A stretch of DNA of 64,000 bases from Streptomyces cyaneochromogenes (GTDB lineage Bacteria; Actinomycetota; Actinomycetes; Streptomycetales; Streptomycetaceae): assembly GCF_003963535.1 (NCBI RefSeq), contig NZ_CP034539.1, forward strand, positions 9,548,001 through 9,612,000, read 5' to 3'. The notes beneath the pieces are model-generated. The model saw nothing but the letters and a program-made list of their open reading frames with translations. It had not been told where the DNA came from and did no database searches. This document shows, in pieces, positions 1 through 8,183 of this stretch. Each line of letters begins with the position of its first letter. The first letter of the stretch is position 1. The position numbers and the translations under genes are program-made.

Positions 1-982
1 AGAACACACGGCGGGCCAGCAGGTCGGCGACGAGGACGATCCCGGCGCCGGTGAGGGCGGAGGAGAGCAGCGGAATCTGGGCGGTACGGGTCAGCCGGTG
101 GGCGATCTGCGGGGCGAGCAGCGCCACGAAGTCGACCGGGCCCGCGGCTCCCGTCGCCACCGACGCCAGCACCACCCCGATCGCGGTGAGCCCCAGCCGG
201 ACCGGACCGAGCCGTACGCCCAGCGCGGTCGCCGTGCTGTCGTCCAGGGACACCATGCGCTGGGCGTGGGCCGCCCACAGCAGGGCCGGGACCAGCGTCA
301 GCAGGACCCAGGCGAGGGGCGCGGCCTGGTCGTACCCCCGGCCGTTGAGCGAACCGGTCAGCCACACCTTGGCCTGCTGGGCCACCAGATAGTCGCCCTT
401 GGTGAGGAACAGCCGGGTCAGCGAACCCAGCGCGATCGACACACCGATGCCGACCAGCACGAAACGCGTGGCGTGCAGGCCGCCCCGCCAGGCGAGGGCG
501 TAGACGAGCGCGGCGGCCGAGAGCCCGCCGACGACCGAGACGTACGGCAGGACGGCGTACGACGTGAGTCCGAAGGTCATCGCCGTCACCGTGGCAGCGC
601 CCGCACCGTGCGTGACACCGATGACGTCGGGACTGGCCAGGGAGTTGCGCGCGACGGACTGGATCAGCGCGCCGGAGACGCCGAAGGCCGCACCGACCAG
701 CAGACCCGTCACCAGACGGGGCAGCCGCAGCGTGCCGACGACCAGCTCGTCGGGGCTCGGCTGCCCGAGCAGCACGCGGACGACCGCCGTCGGGGAGACG
801 TACGACTCGCCGACGCACAGGGACACGACGGCCGTCACTGCCACTACAAAGGCCAGCAGCAGCGCGACGGCACTCGCCCGGCGGTGCAGCAGGAAGCTGC
901 GGTCTCCGACGCGGACGACGGTGTAGCCGGCGGGGCGCAGCCGCGCAGGCGCCGGGCTCGTTCGCTCAAGAGGCCGTGTCAC
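1..982 (-). CDS. FecCD-family iron-siderophore ABC permease (partial, runs off window start)
   Basis: Integral membrane subunit of a siderophore importer, expected to pair with the permease just upstream. It starts at GTG 982, whose GTGA overlaps the TGA stop of the preceding permease, so the two are translationally coupled. About 327 codons are present; the family is usually 330-360 residues, so only the C-terminus is missing. Translation shows a basic N-terminal tail, hydrophobic segments, and the family signature SLASPDVIGVTHGAGA near residue 125. An ATPase gene would be expected beyond the window edge. Confidence 0.9.
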   Translation of the reverse strand, partial: MTRPLERTSPAPARLRPAGYTVVRVGDRSFLLHRRASAVALLLAFVVAVTAVVSLCVGESYVSPTAVVRVLLGQPSPDELVVGTLRLPRLVTGLLVGAAFGVSGALIQSVARNSLASPDVIGVTHGAGAATVTAMTFGLTSYAVLPYVSVVGGLSAAALVYALAWRGGLHATRFVLVGIGVSIALGSLTRLFLTKGDYLVAQQAKVWLTGSLNGRGYDQAAPLAWVLLTLVPALLWAAHAQRMVSLDDSTATALGVRLGPVRLGLTAIGVVLASVATGAAGPVDFVALLAPQIAHRLTRTAQIPLLSSALTGAGIVLVADLLARRVF

Positions 983-1983
983 GCCGCCACCGTCGCCTTC
1001 CTGCGTACCAGCGCGACCAGGAACGGCACGCCGAGCAACGCGGTCATCACGGCCACCGGCACTTCCGAGGGCGCGAAGACGACACGACCGAGTACGTCCG
1101 ACACCAGGATCACCGTGGGGCCCAGCAGCGCGGACAGGGCGAGGGCCCAGCGGTGGTCGGCGCCGACCAGCGCCCGCGCGATGTGCGGGACGGCGAGCCC
1201 GACGAAGGCGATCGGACCGGCGACCGCGACGGCGACGCCGGTCAGCACGGTCGCGGCGAGCGCGCCGAGGGCCCGCGTCAGGGCCACCCGATGACCGAGC
1301 CCCCTGGCCACGTCGTCGCCCAGGGCGAGGGCATCCAGACCCCGGGCCGCGACGGCGACCAGCACCAGCCCCACCAGCAGGAACGGCCATGTCTGCGCGA
1401 CGACCGCACCGTCCCGCCCGCCGATCGAGCCGACGTCCCAGAAGCGGAACTCGTCGAGGGCGCGGGCGTCAGTCGTGACGATGGCGGAGACCACGGAGGC
1501 GATGAACGCGTTCATCGCGGCCCCGGCCAGCGCCAGCTTGACCGGCGAGGCGCCACCGCGTCCGCTGCCCGCCACGGCGTACGCGGCCACCGCGGCGATC
1601 CCCGCACCGGCGAACGCGAACCAGACGTAGCCGGCGGGCGTGTGCACCCCGAGGAACGCGATCGCGCAGACGACACCCAGCGAGGCGCCCTGGCTGACGC
1701 CGAGGACGCCGGGCTCGGCGATCGGATTGCGGGTGATGCCCTGCATGACGACTCCGGCGACCGCGAGGGCCAGCCCGACCATCACGCCGATGACCGTGCG
1801 GGGGACCCGCAGCGTGCGCACAACCTGCGCGTTGTCACCTGTGCCACCGTGCAGCAGGGCGTCGAACACCTCGCCCGGGGGGATCTGCCGGCTGCCGAGG
1901 GCGAGGCTGAGCACTACGGCCAGGGACAGCAGGAGCATGCCCGTGACCGTCCAGGCGAGGCGTCGCCGGGTGGCACGGGACAT
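979..1983 (-). CDS. FecCD-family iron-siderophore ABC permease
   Basis: Polytopic membrane permease of 334 residues, the usual length of this BtuC/FecCD family. The N-terminus has a basic cap and a first hydrophobic helix (residues 12-28). The family motif NPIAEPGVLGVSQGA lies around residues 87-101, and many hydrophobic segments follow. It sits 64 bp downstream of the binding lipoprotein gene and overlaps the next permease by 4 bp, so the three form one operon. It should import a ferric siderophore using ATP from a separate ATPase. The exact siderophore cannot be told from sequence. Confidence 0.93.
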   Translation of the reverse strand: MSRATRRRLAWTVTGMLLLSLAVVLSLALGSRQIPPGEVFDALLHGGTGDNAQVVRTLRVPRTVIGVMVGLALAVAGVVMQGITRNPIAEPGVLGVSQGASLGVVCAIAFLGVHTPAGYVWFAFAGAGIAAVAAYAVAGSGRGGASPVKLALAGAAMNAFIASVVSAIVTTDARALDEFRFWDVGSIGGRDGAVVAQTWPFLLVGLVLVAVAARGLDALALGDDVARGLGHRVALTRALGALAATVLTGVAVAVAGPIAFVGLAVPHIARALVGADHRWALALSALLGPTVILVSDVLGRVVFAPSEVPVAVMTALLGVPFLVALVRRKATVAA

Positions 1984-2047
1984 GCGGTTCCTTCTGCTGT
2001 TGCTCGGTTCTTGGCTGGTTCGCCGGGCGCGATTGCGTCAAGTGGCC

Positions 2048-3085
2048 TTACTCGGCCAGGTACTTCTCCAGGTCCGTGAGGACCTCGCCGGCCGCGGTGA
2101 CGCCCAGACCCAGGTACCAGGTCTCGTCCGGGACGTCGTACGCGTGACCGGCCTTGACCGCCTTGAGGTTCTTCCACAGCGGGTTGCCCTGGGCGCGCGA
2201 CTTGTCGGTGGCCTTCGGGTCGCCGTAAACACCGGTGAAGATGTAGTCCGCGTCGGCCTGGTCGATGTTCTCGGCGCTGACCTCGGCGGCCAGGTCCTCG
2301 ATGTCCTGGTTCTTCGGGCGCGGGATGCCGGCATCCTTGAGGATGGTGCCGATGAACGAGGCGTTGGCGTAGAGCCGGATCACACCGTCGGGCATGAACC
2401 GGACCATCGACACGGTCGGCTTGTCGGCACCGAGCTCGGCGCCGAGTTCGTCGACCTTCTTGTCGTACGCGGCGAGCTTCGCCTTGGCCTCGGCGGTCTT
2501 GTCCAGCGCCGAGGCGTTCAGAAGGTAGTTCTCCTTCCAGGTGAAGCCGGGGCGGATGGAGAAGACGGTGGGCGCGATCTTCGACAGCTCGTCGTACTTG
2601 TCCGCGGCGCGCAGCTGGCTGCCGAGGATCAGGTCCGGCTTGAGGCCGGCGATCGCCTCCAGGTTGAGGTTGTTGATGGTGCCGACGTTCGCCGGGGTGC
2701 CGGCGTCCTTCTTCAGGTAGGAGGGCAGCTCGGGGGAGCCCTCGGTGGGGGCGAGGCCGACCGGTTTGATGCCGAGCGAGACGACGTTGTCGAGCTCGCC
2801 GACGTCCAGGACCACGACACGCTTGGGCTGCGACTTGATGACCGTCTCGCCCATGGCGTGCTCGACGGTGCGCGGCCACTGACCCGCCTTGGCGTCGGTG
2901 CCCATCGCGGCGGTCTTCTTCGCGGCGGACGCGAAGTCCTTGCCGCCCTTGGCCACGTCCTTCTTGTCGGCGGCCCCGGAACCCGCGTTGTCCGCGCCGT
3001 CGTTGGAGCCACCGCAGGCCGCGAGGGACAGGGCGGCGGCGACGGCAAGAGCGACGGCGGCAGTGCCGCGGCGCCGGTGAAGCAT
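2048..3085 (-). CDS. Ferric-siderophore-binding lipoprotein of ABC importer
   Basis: Extracellular solute-binding protein of the FepB/FhuD type, 345 residues. A basic N-terminus and hydrophobic stretch end in the lipobox LSLAAC with the lipidated Cys at residue 24. A charged linker of about 40 residues follows. The fold region carries typical features: RVVVLDVGELDNVVSLGIKPVG near residue 88 onward (seen in part), LNLEAIAGLKPDLILGS, and a final WYLGLGVTAAGEVL. It is the first gene of the importer operon. The start is preceded by an AAGGGAGCC-like ribosome site. An iron box lies 34 bp upstream, so iron-replete repression by DmdR/IdeR is likely. Confidence 0.94.
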   Translation of the reverse strand: MLHRRRGTAAVALAVAAALSLAACGGSNDGADNAGSGAADKKDVAKGGKDFASAAKKTAAMGTDAKAGQWPRTVEHAMGETVIKSQPKRVVVLDVGELDNVVSLGIKPVGLAPTEGSPELPSYLKKDAGTPANVGTINNLNLEAIAGLKPDLILGSQLRAADKYDELSKIAPTVFSIRPGFTWKENYLLNASALDKTAEAKAKLAAYDKKVDELGAELGADKPTVSMVRFMPDGVIRLYANASFIGTILKDAGIPRPKNQDIEDLAAEVSAENIDQADADYIFTGVYGDPKATDKSRAQGNPLWKNLKAVKAGHAYDVPDETWYLGLGVTAAGEVLTDLEKYLAE

Positions 3086-3118
3086 GGCAAGGCTCCCTTG
3101 GAGGTATACGGACGGCCA

Positions 3119-3137
3119 TTAGGCCAGCCTCACCTTA
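3119..3137. promoter_or_regulatory. Iron box (DmdR/IdeR-type operator)
   Basis: TTAGGCCAGCCTCACCTTA is a 19-bp imperfect palindrome matching the actinobacterial iron-box pattern TTAGGTTAGSCTMACCTAA at most positions. It lies 34-52 bp upstream of the siderophore-binding lipoprotein start, the usual place for iron-dependent repression of the importer. The match and context are seen directly; the identity of the repressor is inferred from Streptomyces biology. Confidence 0.85.
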
Positions 3138-3211
3138 TCCGGGCCTTTCGTGTGCCCTACACGTGAGTCTGTGTGGTCCCTGTCACGGTCCTGTGTCGCC
3201 GGCGTGCGCTG

Positions 3212-3243
3212 CCTTGGCGCCCTGTGCCGACAGGGCGCCAAGG
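3212..3243 (-). terminator. Hairpin terminator of mannanase gene
   Basis: A perfect 14-bp inverted repeat, CCTTGGCGCCCTGT, then a 4-nt loop, then ACAGGGCGCCAAGG. It begins 21 bp after the mannanase stop codon. There is no T-run, which is common for terminators in this genus. It also separates the mannanase from the iron-importer promoter. Confidence 0.8.
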
Positions 3244-3263
3244 AGGCCGGAGAAAAGGGGGGG

Positions 3264-4895
3264 TCAGTTCGACGAGCAGGCGGAGCCGTTGACCGTGAAG
3301 GCAGTCGGGCCGGGGTTGGTGCTGCCCTTCGTGGCCGTGAAGCCCAGGGTGACCGAACCCGCCGGGGCGATCGACGCCGTGTACGACACGGAGGCGACGC
3401 TCACCTCGGCGCCGCTCTGCGTCGCGGTGCCGCCCCACAGGTTGCTGATGCGCTGGCTGTCCGGGAAGGTCCAGCGCAGCGTCCAGCCGTTGATCGCCGA
3501 ACTGCCGGTGTTGCGCAGGGCGATCTCGCCCTGGAATCCGCCGGGCCACTCGTTCGTCACCCGGTAGCCGACACCGCAGTTCGCCGACGATCCGCCGGAG
3601 GCGGTGGTGACCGTCACCGTGGCGGAACGCGGCGAGCGGTTGCCGGCGGCGTCACGGGCGTACACGGCGAAGGTGTACGAGGTCGAGGGCGCGAGGCCGG
3701 TGACCGTGGCGGAGGCGGCGGTCGTGCTGACGGTCGCGGCCTCGCCCGTGCCGTGGACGCGCACCACGTCATAGCCCGTGACACCCGTCGCGTCGGTGGC
3801 GGCGACCCAGGTCAGCTTCGCCGACGACGAGGTCACCTCCGAGGCGGTGGGTGTCCCGGGAGCGGTCGGGGGAGTGGTGTCGCCACCGCCCGAGGAGTAG
3901 ACGGTGGCTTCCTTCGAGGTGGCGGCGATGCCGTTCACACCGTTGAAGATGCGCCGGCCCCACGAACTGAGCTGGTCCGCGTTGAAGTTGACCGCCAGGT
4001 CGAGGATCGGGTCGGTGTTGCCGCTCCAGGACCAGGCCAGATAGCCGAGCCGCAGCTGCTGGGCGGCGGCCATCATGGTGTCCTCGTCCGGGTCGCCGTA
4101 CTGGTCGGGCGGACCGCCGAACTCGCCGATGAGGATGGGCAGTTGGGCGTTGACGAAGGTGTTCAGGTAGCCGGTGATCTCCTGGGCCGTGTCGTAGACG
4201 CTGTACATGTGGATCGAGAAGATCAGGTTGCCGGTGGGGTCGGCGGCGTAGACGGACCTGGCGTTGTCCCGCATGACGCCCTGCCAGTCCTGGCCCCAGT
4301 TGGGCGCGTCCACCATGATCGTGTGCGCGAAGCCGGCGCTGCGCAGCTTCTTGATCGCGGCGATGGTGGGATCGGTCCAGCCGACGGGATTGGTGTTGCC
4401 CCAGGGCTCGTTGCCGATGTTGATGACGACGTAGTTCTCCTGGCCCTCGAGCACGCTCTTCAGGCCGATCCAGTAGTCGGCCGCCTGGTCGAGGGTCCCG
4501 GCCGCGGCCTCCTCTCCGTAGCCGGTGGTGTCGTGCACCTCCAGGACACAGATGAGCCGGTTGGCCTTGCACTGGGAGATGACGTTCGCCACGTCCGAGG
4601 CGCTGTTCGCGGTCCAGCGATGGCCGTCGGCGAGGACCACCCGGACGGTGTTGGCGCCCAGTGCCTTGATGTCGGCCAGCGACCGCGTCTGGTTCGGATA
4701 CCAGGTGTGGGCGTGGTTGACGCCCCGCATCACGAAATCGTTGCCGTTGCCTTCCAGCAGACGGCCGTTGCTGATGTGGATGCCGGTCGCCGCCGCCTGA
4801 GCGGGCGGGGCGAAGGAGAGTAACGGGGCGAGCAGGCCCAGGAGGGCGGCCAGGACGGCGGCCACTGGTGGGGCGGTGCGGGTGCGGGGTCTCAT
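3264..4895 (-). CDS. Secreted beta-mannanase: GH5 (subfamily 8-like) + FN3 + CBM2
   Basis: Endo-1,4-beta-mannanase cleaving mannan or galactomannan outside the cell, 543 residues. A signal peptide (about residues 1-34, ending AQA) precedes a GH5 domain closely resembling Streptomyces mannanase ManA. It has RGVNHAHTWYP, acid/base Glu163 in NIGNEPWG and nucleophile Glu258 in LIGEFGG. A GGG linker, an FN3 domain (about 345-430) and a C-terminal CBM2 with paired cysteines (NCGVGY...GSAC) follow. ATG 4895 has GGGAG upstream; reading further upstream leaves the protein family and enters the neighbouring pseudogene. Codon 25 is TTA (4821-4823), suggesting bldA dependence. Only 35 bp separate it from the upstream pseudogene, so its promoter is probably the one near 5570. 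Confidence 0.93.
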   Translation of the reverse strand: MRPRTRTAPPVAAVLAALLGLLAPLLSFAPPAQAAATGIHISNGRLLEGNGNDFVMRGVNHAHTWYPNQTRSLADIKALGANTVRVVLADGHRWTANSASDVANVISQCKANRLICVLEVHDTTGYGEEAAAGTLDQAADYWIGLKSVLEGQENYVVINIGNEPWGNTNPVGWTDPTIAAIKKLRSAGFAHTIMVDAPNWGQDWQGVMRDNARSVYAADPTGNLIFSIHMYSVYDTAQEITGYLNTFVNAQLPILIGEFGGPPDQYGDPDEDTMMAAAQQLRLGYLAWSWSGNTDPILDLAVNFNADQLSSWGRRIFNGVNGIAATSKEATVYSSGGGDTTPPTAPGTPTASEVTSSSAKLTWVAATDATGVTGYDVVRVHGTGEAATVSTTAASATVTGLAPSTSYTFAVYARDAAGNRSPRSATVTVTTASGGSSANCGVGYRVTNEWPGGFQGEIALRNTGSSAINGWTLRWTFPDSQRISNLWGGTATQSGAEVSVASVSYTASIAPAGSVTLGFTATKGSTNPGPTAFTVNGSACSSN

Positions 4896-4930
4896 GGCGG
4901 CTCCCAAGGGTGAGATGGGGTGACGAGGCG

Positions 4931-5520
4931 TCAGGAGGACGCGGTGCGCGCCGTGCAAGTGACAGTCGCCGACGGGGCGTTGGCCGTTGCCGGGGTACTG
5001 GCGATGAATCCGAAGCTCGTGCTCGCACCGGGCGCGAGGGTGCCGTTCCAGCCCGCGTGGGTGACGGCGCCCGTGCCGTCGTCGGCGGTGGTGAAGGTGC
5101 CGCTCCAGACCTGGGTGAGTCGTGCGCCGTCGGCCGGTACGACCGTCGGTCCAGCCCGTGACCGGGGTGCTGGAAGCGTTGGTCACCGTGACCTCGCCCT
5201 GGTAGCCGCCCTGCCAGGCGGAGACGGCCCGGAAGGACGCGGTGCAGGCGGGCGGATCGCCCGGATCACCGGGGTCTCCGGGTACTCCCGCGTCGAGCAG
5301 CGCCGCCAGAGCCGGATACCAGCGGGCGGCGAGCTTGTCATCGCCGGAGGCGTTCGGGTGCACGCCGTCGTAGGTGTCGGTTGCCGTGCTGAAGTCCGTC
5401 CACTGGTCGACCACGGTCACCGGGGAGCGGCCGGTGCTCGTCGCCCGCGCCCACTCGGGGATCCGTGCGTTGAGGTCGACGACCGCTGCTCCGCGAGACT
5501 GGGTGACGGGTGCCGCGCAT
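4931..5520 (-). pseudogene. Decayed SGNH/GDSL hydrolase-CBM2 gene (internal deletion and frameshift)
   Basis: ATG 5520 has a good ribosome site (GAAGGGAACACC), but that frame soon becomes meaningless. From about 5500, a different frame gives the C-terminal end of an SGNH hydrolase, including VTVVDQWTDF and the catalytic-block motif DGVHPNASGDDKLA. A GDPGDPGDP linker and the first half of a CBM2 (TASFRAVSAWQGGYQGEV) follow. Near 5145-5150 the CBM2 shifts frame again; the second half (ADGARLTQVWSGTF to the Cys near TVTCTARTASS) reads on to TGA 4931. The catalytic N-terminal half is missing. This was a secreted carbohydrate esterase or acylhydrolase, now a relic whose promoter probably still serves the mannanase. 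Confidence 0.82.
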
Positions 5521-5565
5521 GGTGTTCCCTTCCCGGGCCGCATCTGTCGGCGCGCCCCGCGCGAG

Positions 5566-5579
5566 TGGGAGCGCTCCCA
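5566..5579. promoter_or_regulatory. CebR-type operator, perfect palindrome
   Basis: TGGGAGCGCTCCCA is the exact 14-bp palindrome bound by CebR, the LacI-family repressor of cello-oligosaccharide uptake and cellulase genes in Streptomyces. It lies 46 bp upstream of the start codon of the SGNH-CBM2 relic and upstream of the mannanase, and about 107 bp before the divergent cyclase gene. It probably makes the mannanase responsive to cello-oligosaccharides. A second perfect palindrome, TTGACGCGTCAA, lies at 5603-5614 in the same divergent region; its role is unknown. Confidence 0.85.
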
Positions 5580-5685
5580 TGCAAATCAAGCCACCGTTGT
5601 CATTGACGCGTCAAGAGGCGGGAAGTGTGCCTGCGATGCTGTGAGTTCAGAGAACCGAAGAGTTCCGGAGAACCGAGGAGGCGTC

Positions 5686-6471
5686 ATGCCCGAGCCGTCC
5701 GTCCTTGCCGCGCTGGTGTCCGGTCTGCGCAGTGGAGCGATCGACGTCGTCGACCTCACCTCGCCCTTGTCCTCGTCGACACCGGTGATCCAACTGCCGC
5801 CTCAGTTCGGGCAGACGGCCGTGTTCGAGCTGGAGGAGATCAGCCGCTACGACGACCGGGGCCCCGCCTGGTACTGGAACAACTTCCGCAGCGGCGAGCA
5901 CACCGGCACCCACTTCGACGCCCCGAACCACTGGGTCACCGGCAAGGACCTCACCGACGTGGCCTCCGTACCGGCCCGCAGGATGATCGCTCCGGCGGCG
6001 GTGCTGGACTTCACCGCCGAGGTCGCCGAGGACCCCGACTTCCTGGTCGAGATCGACCACGTGAAGGCATGGGAGGCTGAGAACGGCCCCTTGCCCGAAG
6101 GCGGTTGGCTGCTGCTGCGCACCGGTTGGGACGCTCGTTCGCAGTCCCAGGAGGCGTTCCTCAACGCCGACGAGAACGGCCCGCACACCCCCGGTCTGTC
6201 GGCGCAGTGTGCCCGTTGGGTCGCCGAGGAGGCGCCGGTGATCGGCCTCGGCGTCGAGACGGTCGGCACGGACGCCGGGGGCGCGCACTCCTTCGACCCC
6301 GCCTATCCCTGCCACTCCTACCTCATGGGCAGTGACAAGTACGGTCTGACGCAGTTGCGCAACCTCGCCGCTCTGCCGCCGACCGGCTCGGTCGTCATCG
6401 CGGGTCCGCTGCCGATCGTCACCGGCTCCGGGGCTCCCGCGCGCGTGCTCGCGCTGGTGGAGCGCTCATGA
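5686..6471 (+). CDS. Cyclase-family (kynurenine formamidase-like) metal hydrolase
   Basis: Predicted cytoplasmic metal-dependent hydrolase of 261 residues. The diagnostic metal-binding signature HTGTHFDAPNHW lies at about residues 70-81, and a second conserved region, GVETVGTDAGG, near 190-200. The ATG has GAGGAGGCGTC in front. The stop overlaps the next start (ATGA), so it is coupled to a ThDP enzyme. Family members hydrolyse N-formylkynurenine, isatin or related amides and lactones; the substrate here cannot be assigned. The pairing suggests a small catabolic step in which ring opening or deacylation supplies an alpha-keto acid. Confidence 0.85.
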   Translation: MPEPSVLAALVSGLRSGAIDVVDLTSPLSSSTPVIQLPPQFGQTAVFELEEISRYDDRGPAWYWNNFRSGEHTGTHFDAPNHWVTGKDLTDVASVPARRMIAPAAVLDFTAEVAEDPDFLVEIDHVKAWEAENGPLPEGGWLLLRTGWDARSQSQEAFLNADENGPHTPGLSAQCARWVAEEAPVIGLGVETVGTDAGGAHSFDPAYPCHSYLMGSDKYGLTQLRNLAALPPTGSVVIAGPLPIVTGSGAPARVLALVERS

Positions 6472-8108
6472 AGGTCGCGGAAGCGGTCGGCCGGGCGCTG
6501 TGCGCGGCCGGGGTCGGCCAGGTCTTCGGTGTGGTCGGATCGGGCAACTTCCACGTCACGAACGCCATGGTCGCGGCGGGGGCGCGGTTCGTCGCCGCTC
6601 GCCATGAGGGCGGCGCGGCGACGATGGCCGACGCGTACGCCCGCACCAGCGGCGAGGTCGCGGTCGTGAGCGTGCACCAGGGGCCCGGGCTGACGAACGC
6701 GATGACCGGGATCGCGGAGGCGGCCAAGAGCCGTACGCCGCTCGTCGTGCTCGCCGCCGAGGTGACCGAGCCCCGCTCCAACTTCTATGTCGACCAAGAG
6801 GCGTTGGCCCGCGCGGTGGGGGCGGTCACGGTTCGGGTGACGTCGGGGGAGGAGGCCGTCGAGCAGACCTGCGCGGCGGTGGGGCTGGCGGTGTGCGAGC
6901 GGCGCACCGTCCTGCTCAACCTCCCCCTGCCGGTGCAGGCGTCCGACGTGCCGGACGGCGCCCTGGCGCAGGCGGCGCCACCGCCGGAACGGGCCGCGGT
7001 CGAGCCGGACGCGGAGGGCGTGACGGCCCTGACGGAGCTGCTCGGGCGGTCCCGGCGGCCGGTCTTCGTGGCCGGCCGGGGATCACGCGGACCGGGCGGC
7101 CGGGCGGCACTGGAGGCACTCGCCGAACAGCACGGCGCGCTGCTGGCGACCTCGGCCGTGGCGCGCGGCCTCTTCCACGGCAACCCCTGGTCGCTGGACA
7201 TCTCCGGCGGCTTCGCCTCACCCCTGGCCTGCGAACTGATCCAGGGCGCGGACCTGATCGTCGGCTGGGGCTGCGCCCTCAACATGTGGACGATGCGGCA
7301 CGGCAGCCTCATCGGCGCCGACGCGACCGTCGTACAGGTCGACGACGAGCCGGCCGCACTCGGCGCGCACCGGCCGGTGCACCTCGGTGTCACCGGCGAC
7401 GTCCGGCTCACCGCGCGGCAGGTGTTCGAGGCGGGCGGTGAGCGGCGGCAGGGCTACCGGAGCCCGGAGACCGGTGCGGCCCTCGCGGCACGCGTGCGCC
7501 TGCGCGACGTGCCGTACGAGGACATGAGCACACGTGAGCGGATCGACCCCCGGACGTTGAGCGTCGCGCTCGACGCCGTACTGCCCGCCGAGCGGGTCGT
7601 CGGCGTGGACTCGGGCAACTTCATGGGCTACCCGAGCGCGTACCTGTCGGTGCCGGACGAGAAGGGCTTCTGCTTCACGCAGGCGTTCCAGTCGATCGGG
7701 CTGGGCCTGGCGACCACGATCGGGGCGGCGCTGGCCCAGCCGGAGCGGCTGCCGGTGGCCGCGCTCGGGGACGGCGGCGCGTTGATGGGGGCCGTCGAGC
7801 TCGACACGGTGCGGCGGCTCGGGCTGCCGATGGTGGTCGTGGTGTACGACGACGAGGCGTACGGGGCCGAGGTGCACCACTTCGGCCCCGACGGGCACCC
7901 CCTGGACACCGTCCGCTTCCCGCCGACGGACATCGCCGCCGTGGGGCGGGGCTACGGCTTCGAGGCGGTGACCGTGCGAACGCAGGCCGATCTGAAGGCG
8001 GTGGCGGACTGGGTGGCAGGGCCGAGGTCCGCGCCGTTGCTCATCGACGCCAAGGTGGTCGCCGATCACGGCTCGTGGTGGCTGGAGGAGGCGTTCCGGG
8101 GCCACTGA
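6468..8108 (+). CDS. Thiamine diphosphate-dependent enzyme (acetolactate synthase/benzoylformate decarboxylase superfamily)
   Basis: Three-domain ThDP enzyme of 546 residues. The catalytic Glu47 lies in RHEGGAATMADAYAR, followed by HQGPGLTNAMTGIAEA, and the C-terminal cofactor motif begins at G434-D435-G436. The usual metal-ligand Asn of the motif appears to be replaced by Asp (VYDDEAYG, 460-466). It starts by ATGA overlap with the cyclase-family gene, so the two are made together. It could be a 2-keto-acid decarboxylase or carboligase. The substrate is unknown; the true acetolactate synthase of branched-chain synthesis is usually longer and linked to ilvN/ilvC, which are absent here. Confidence 0.88.
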   Translation: MKVAEAVGRALCAAGVGQVFGVVGSGNFHVTNAMVAAGARFVAARHEGGAATMADAYARTSGEVAVVSVHQGPGLTNAMTGIAEAAKSRTPLVVLAAEVTEPRSNFYVDQEALARAVGAVTVRVTSGEEAVEQTCAAVGLAVCERRTVLLNLPLPVQASDVPDGALAQAAPPPERAAVEPDAEGVTALTELLGRSRRPVFVAGRGSRGPGGRAALEALAEQHGALLATSAVARGLFHGNPWSLDISGGFASPLACELIQGADLIVGWGCALNMWTMRHGSLIGADATVVQVDDEPAALGAHRPVHLGVTGDVRLTARQVFEAGGERRQGYRSPETGAALAARVRLRDVPYEDMSTRERIDPRTLSVALDAVLPAERVVGVDSGNFMGYPSAYLSVPDEKGFCFTQAFQSIGLGLATTIGAALAQPERLPVAALGDGGALMGAVELDTVRRLGLPMVVVVYDDEAYGAEVHHFGPDGHPLDTVRFPPTDIAAVGRGYGFEAVTVRTQADLKAVADWVAGPRSAPLLIDAKVVADHGSWWLEEAFRGH

Positions 8109-8129
8109 AGTACGGGCCCGAAGCCCGCG

Positions 8130-8175
8130 ACGTCGCCCTGCCCGCCGTGATGCGCCGGGGCGGGCGGGGCGACGT
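8130..8175. terminator. Bidirectional hairpin between convergent genes
   Basis: A 17-bp stem (ACGTCGCCCTGCCCGCC pairing with GGCGGGCGGGGCGACGT, one G-T wobble) with a 12-nt loop fills the 75-bp gap between the convergent ThDP-enzyme and GAPDH genes. It is likely to stop transcription from both sides. Confidence 0.78.
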
Positions 8176-8183
8176 GCGTGGGA

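Noticed and set aside
3264..5543. A single long protein running from the SGNH relic through the mannanase
   Set aside because: The stretch between is frameshifted CBM2 and untranslated leader; the mannanase has its own ribosome site, start codon and signal peptide.
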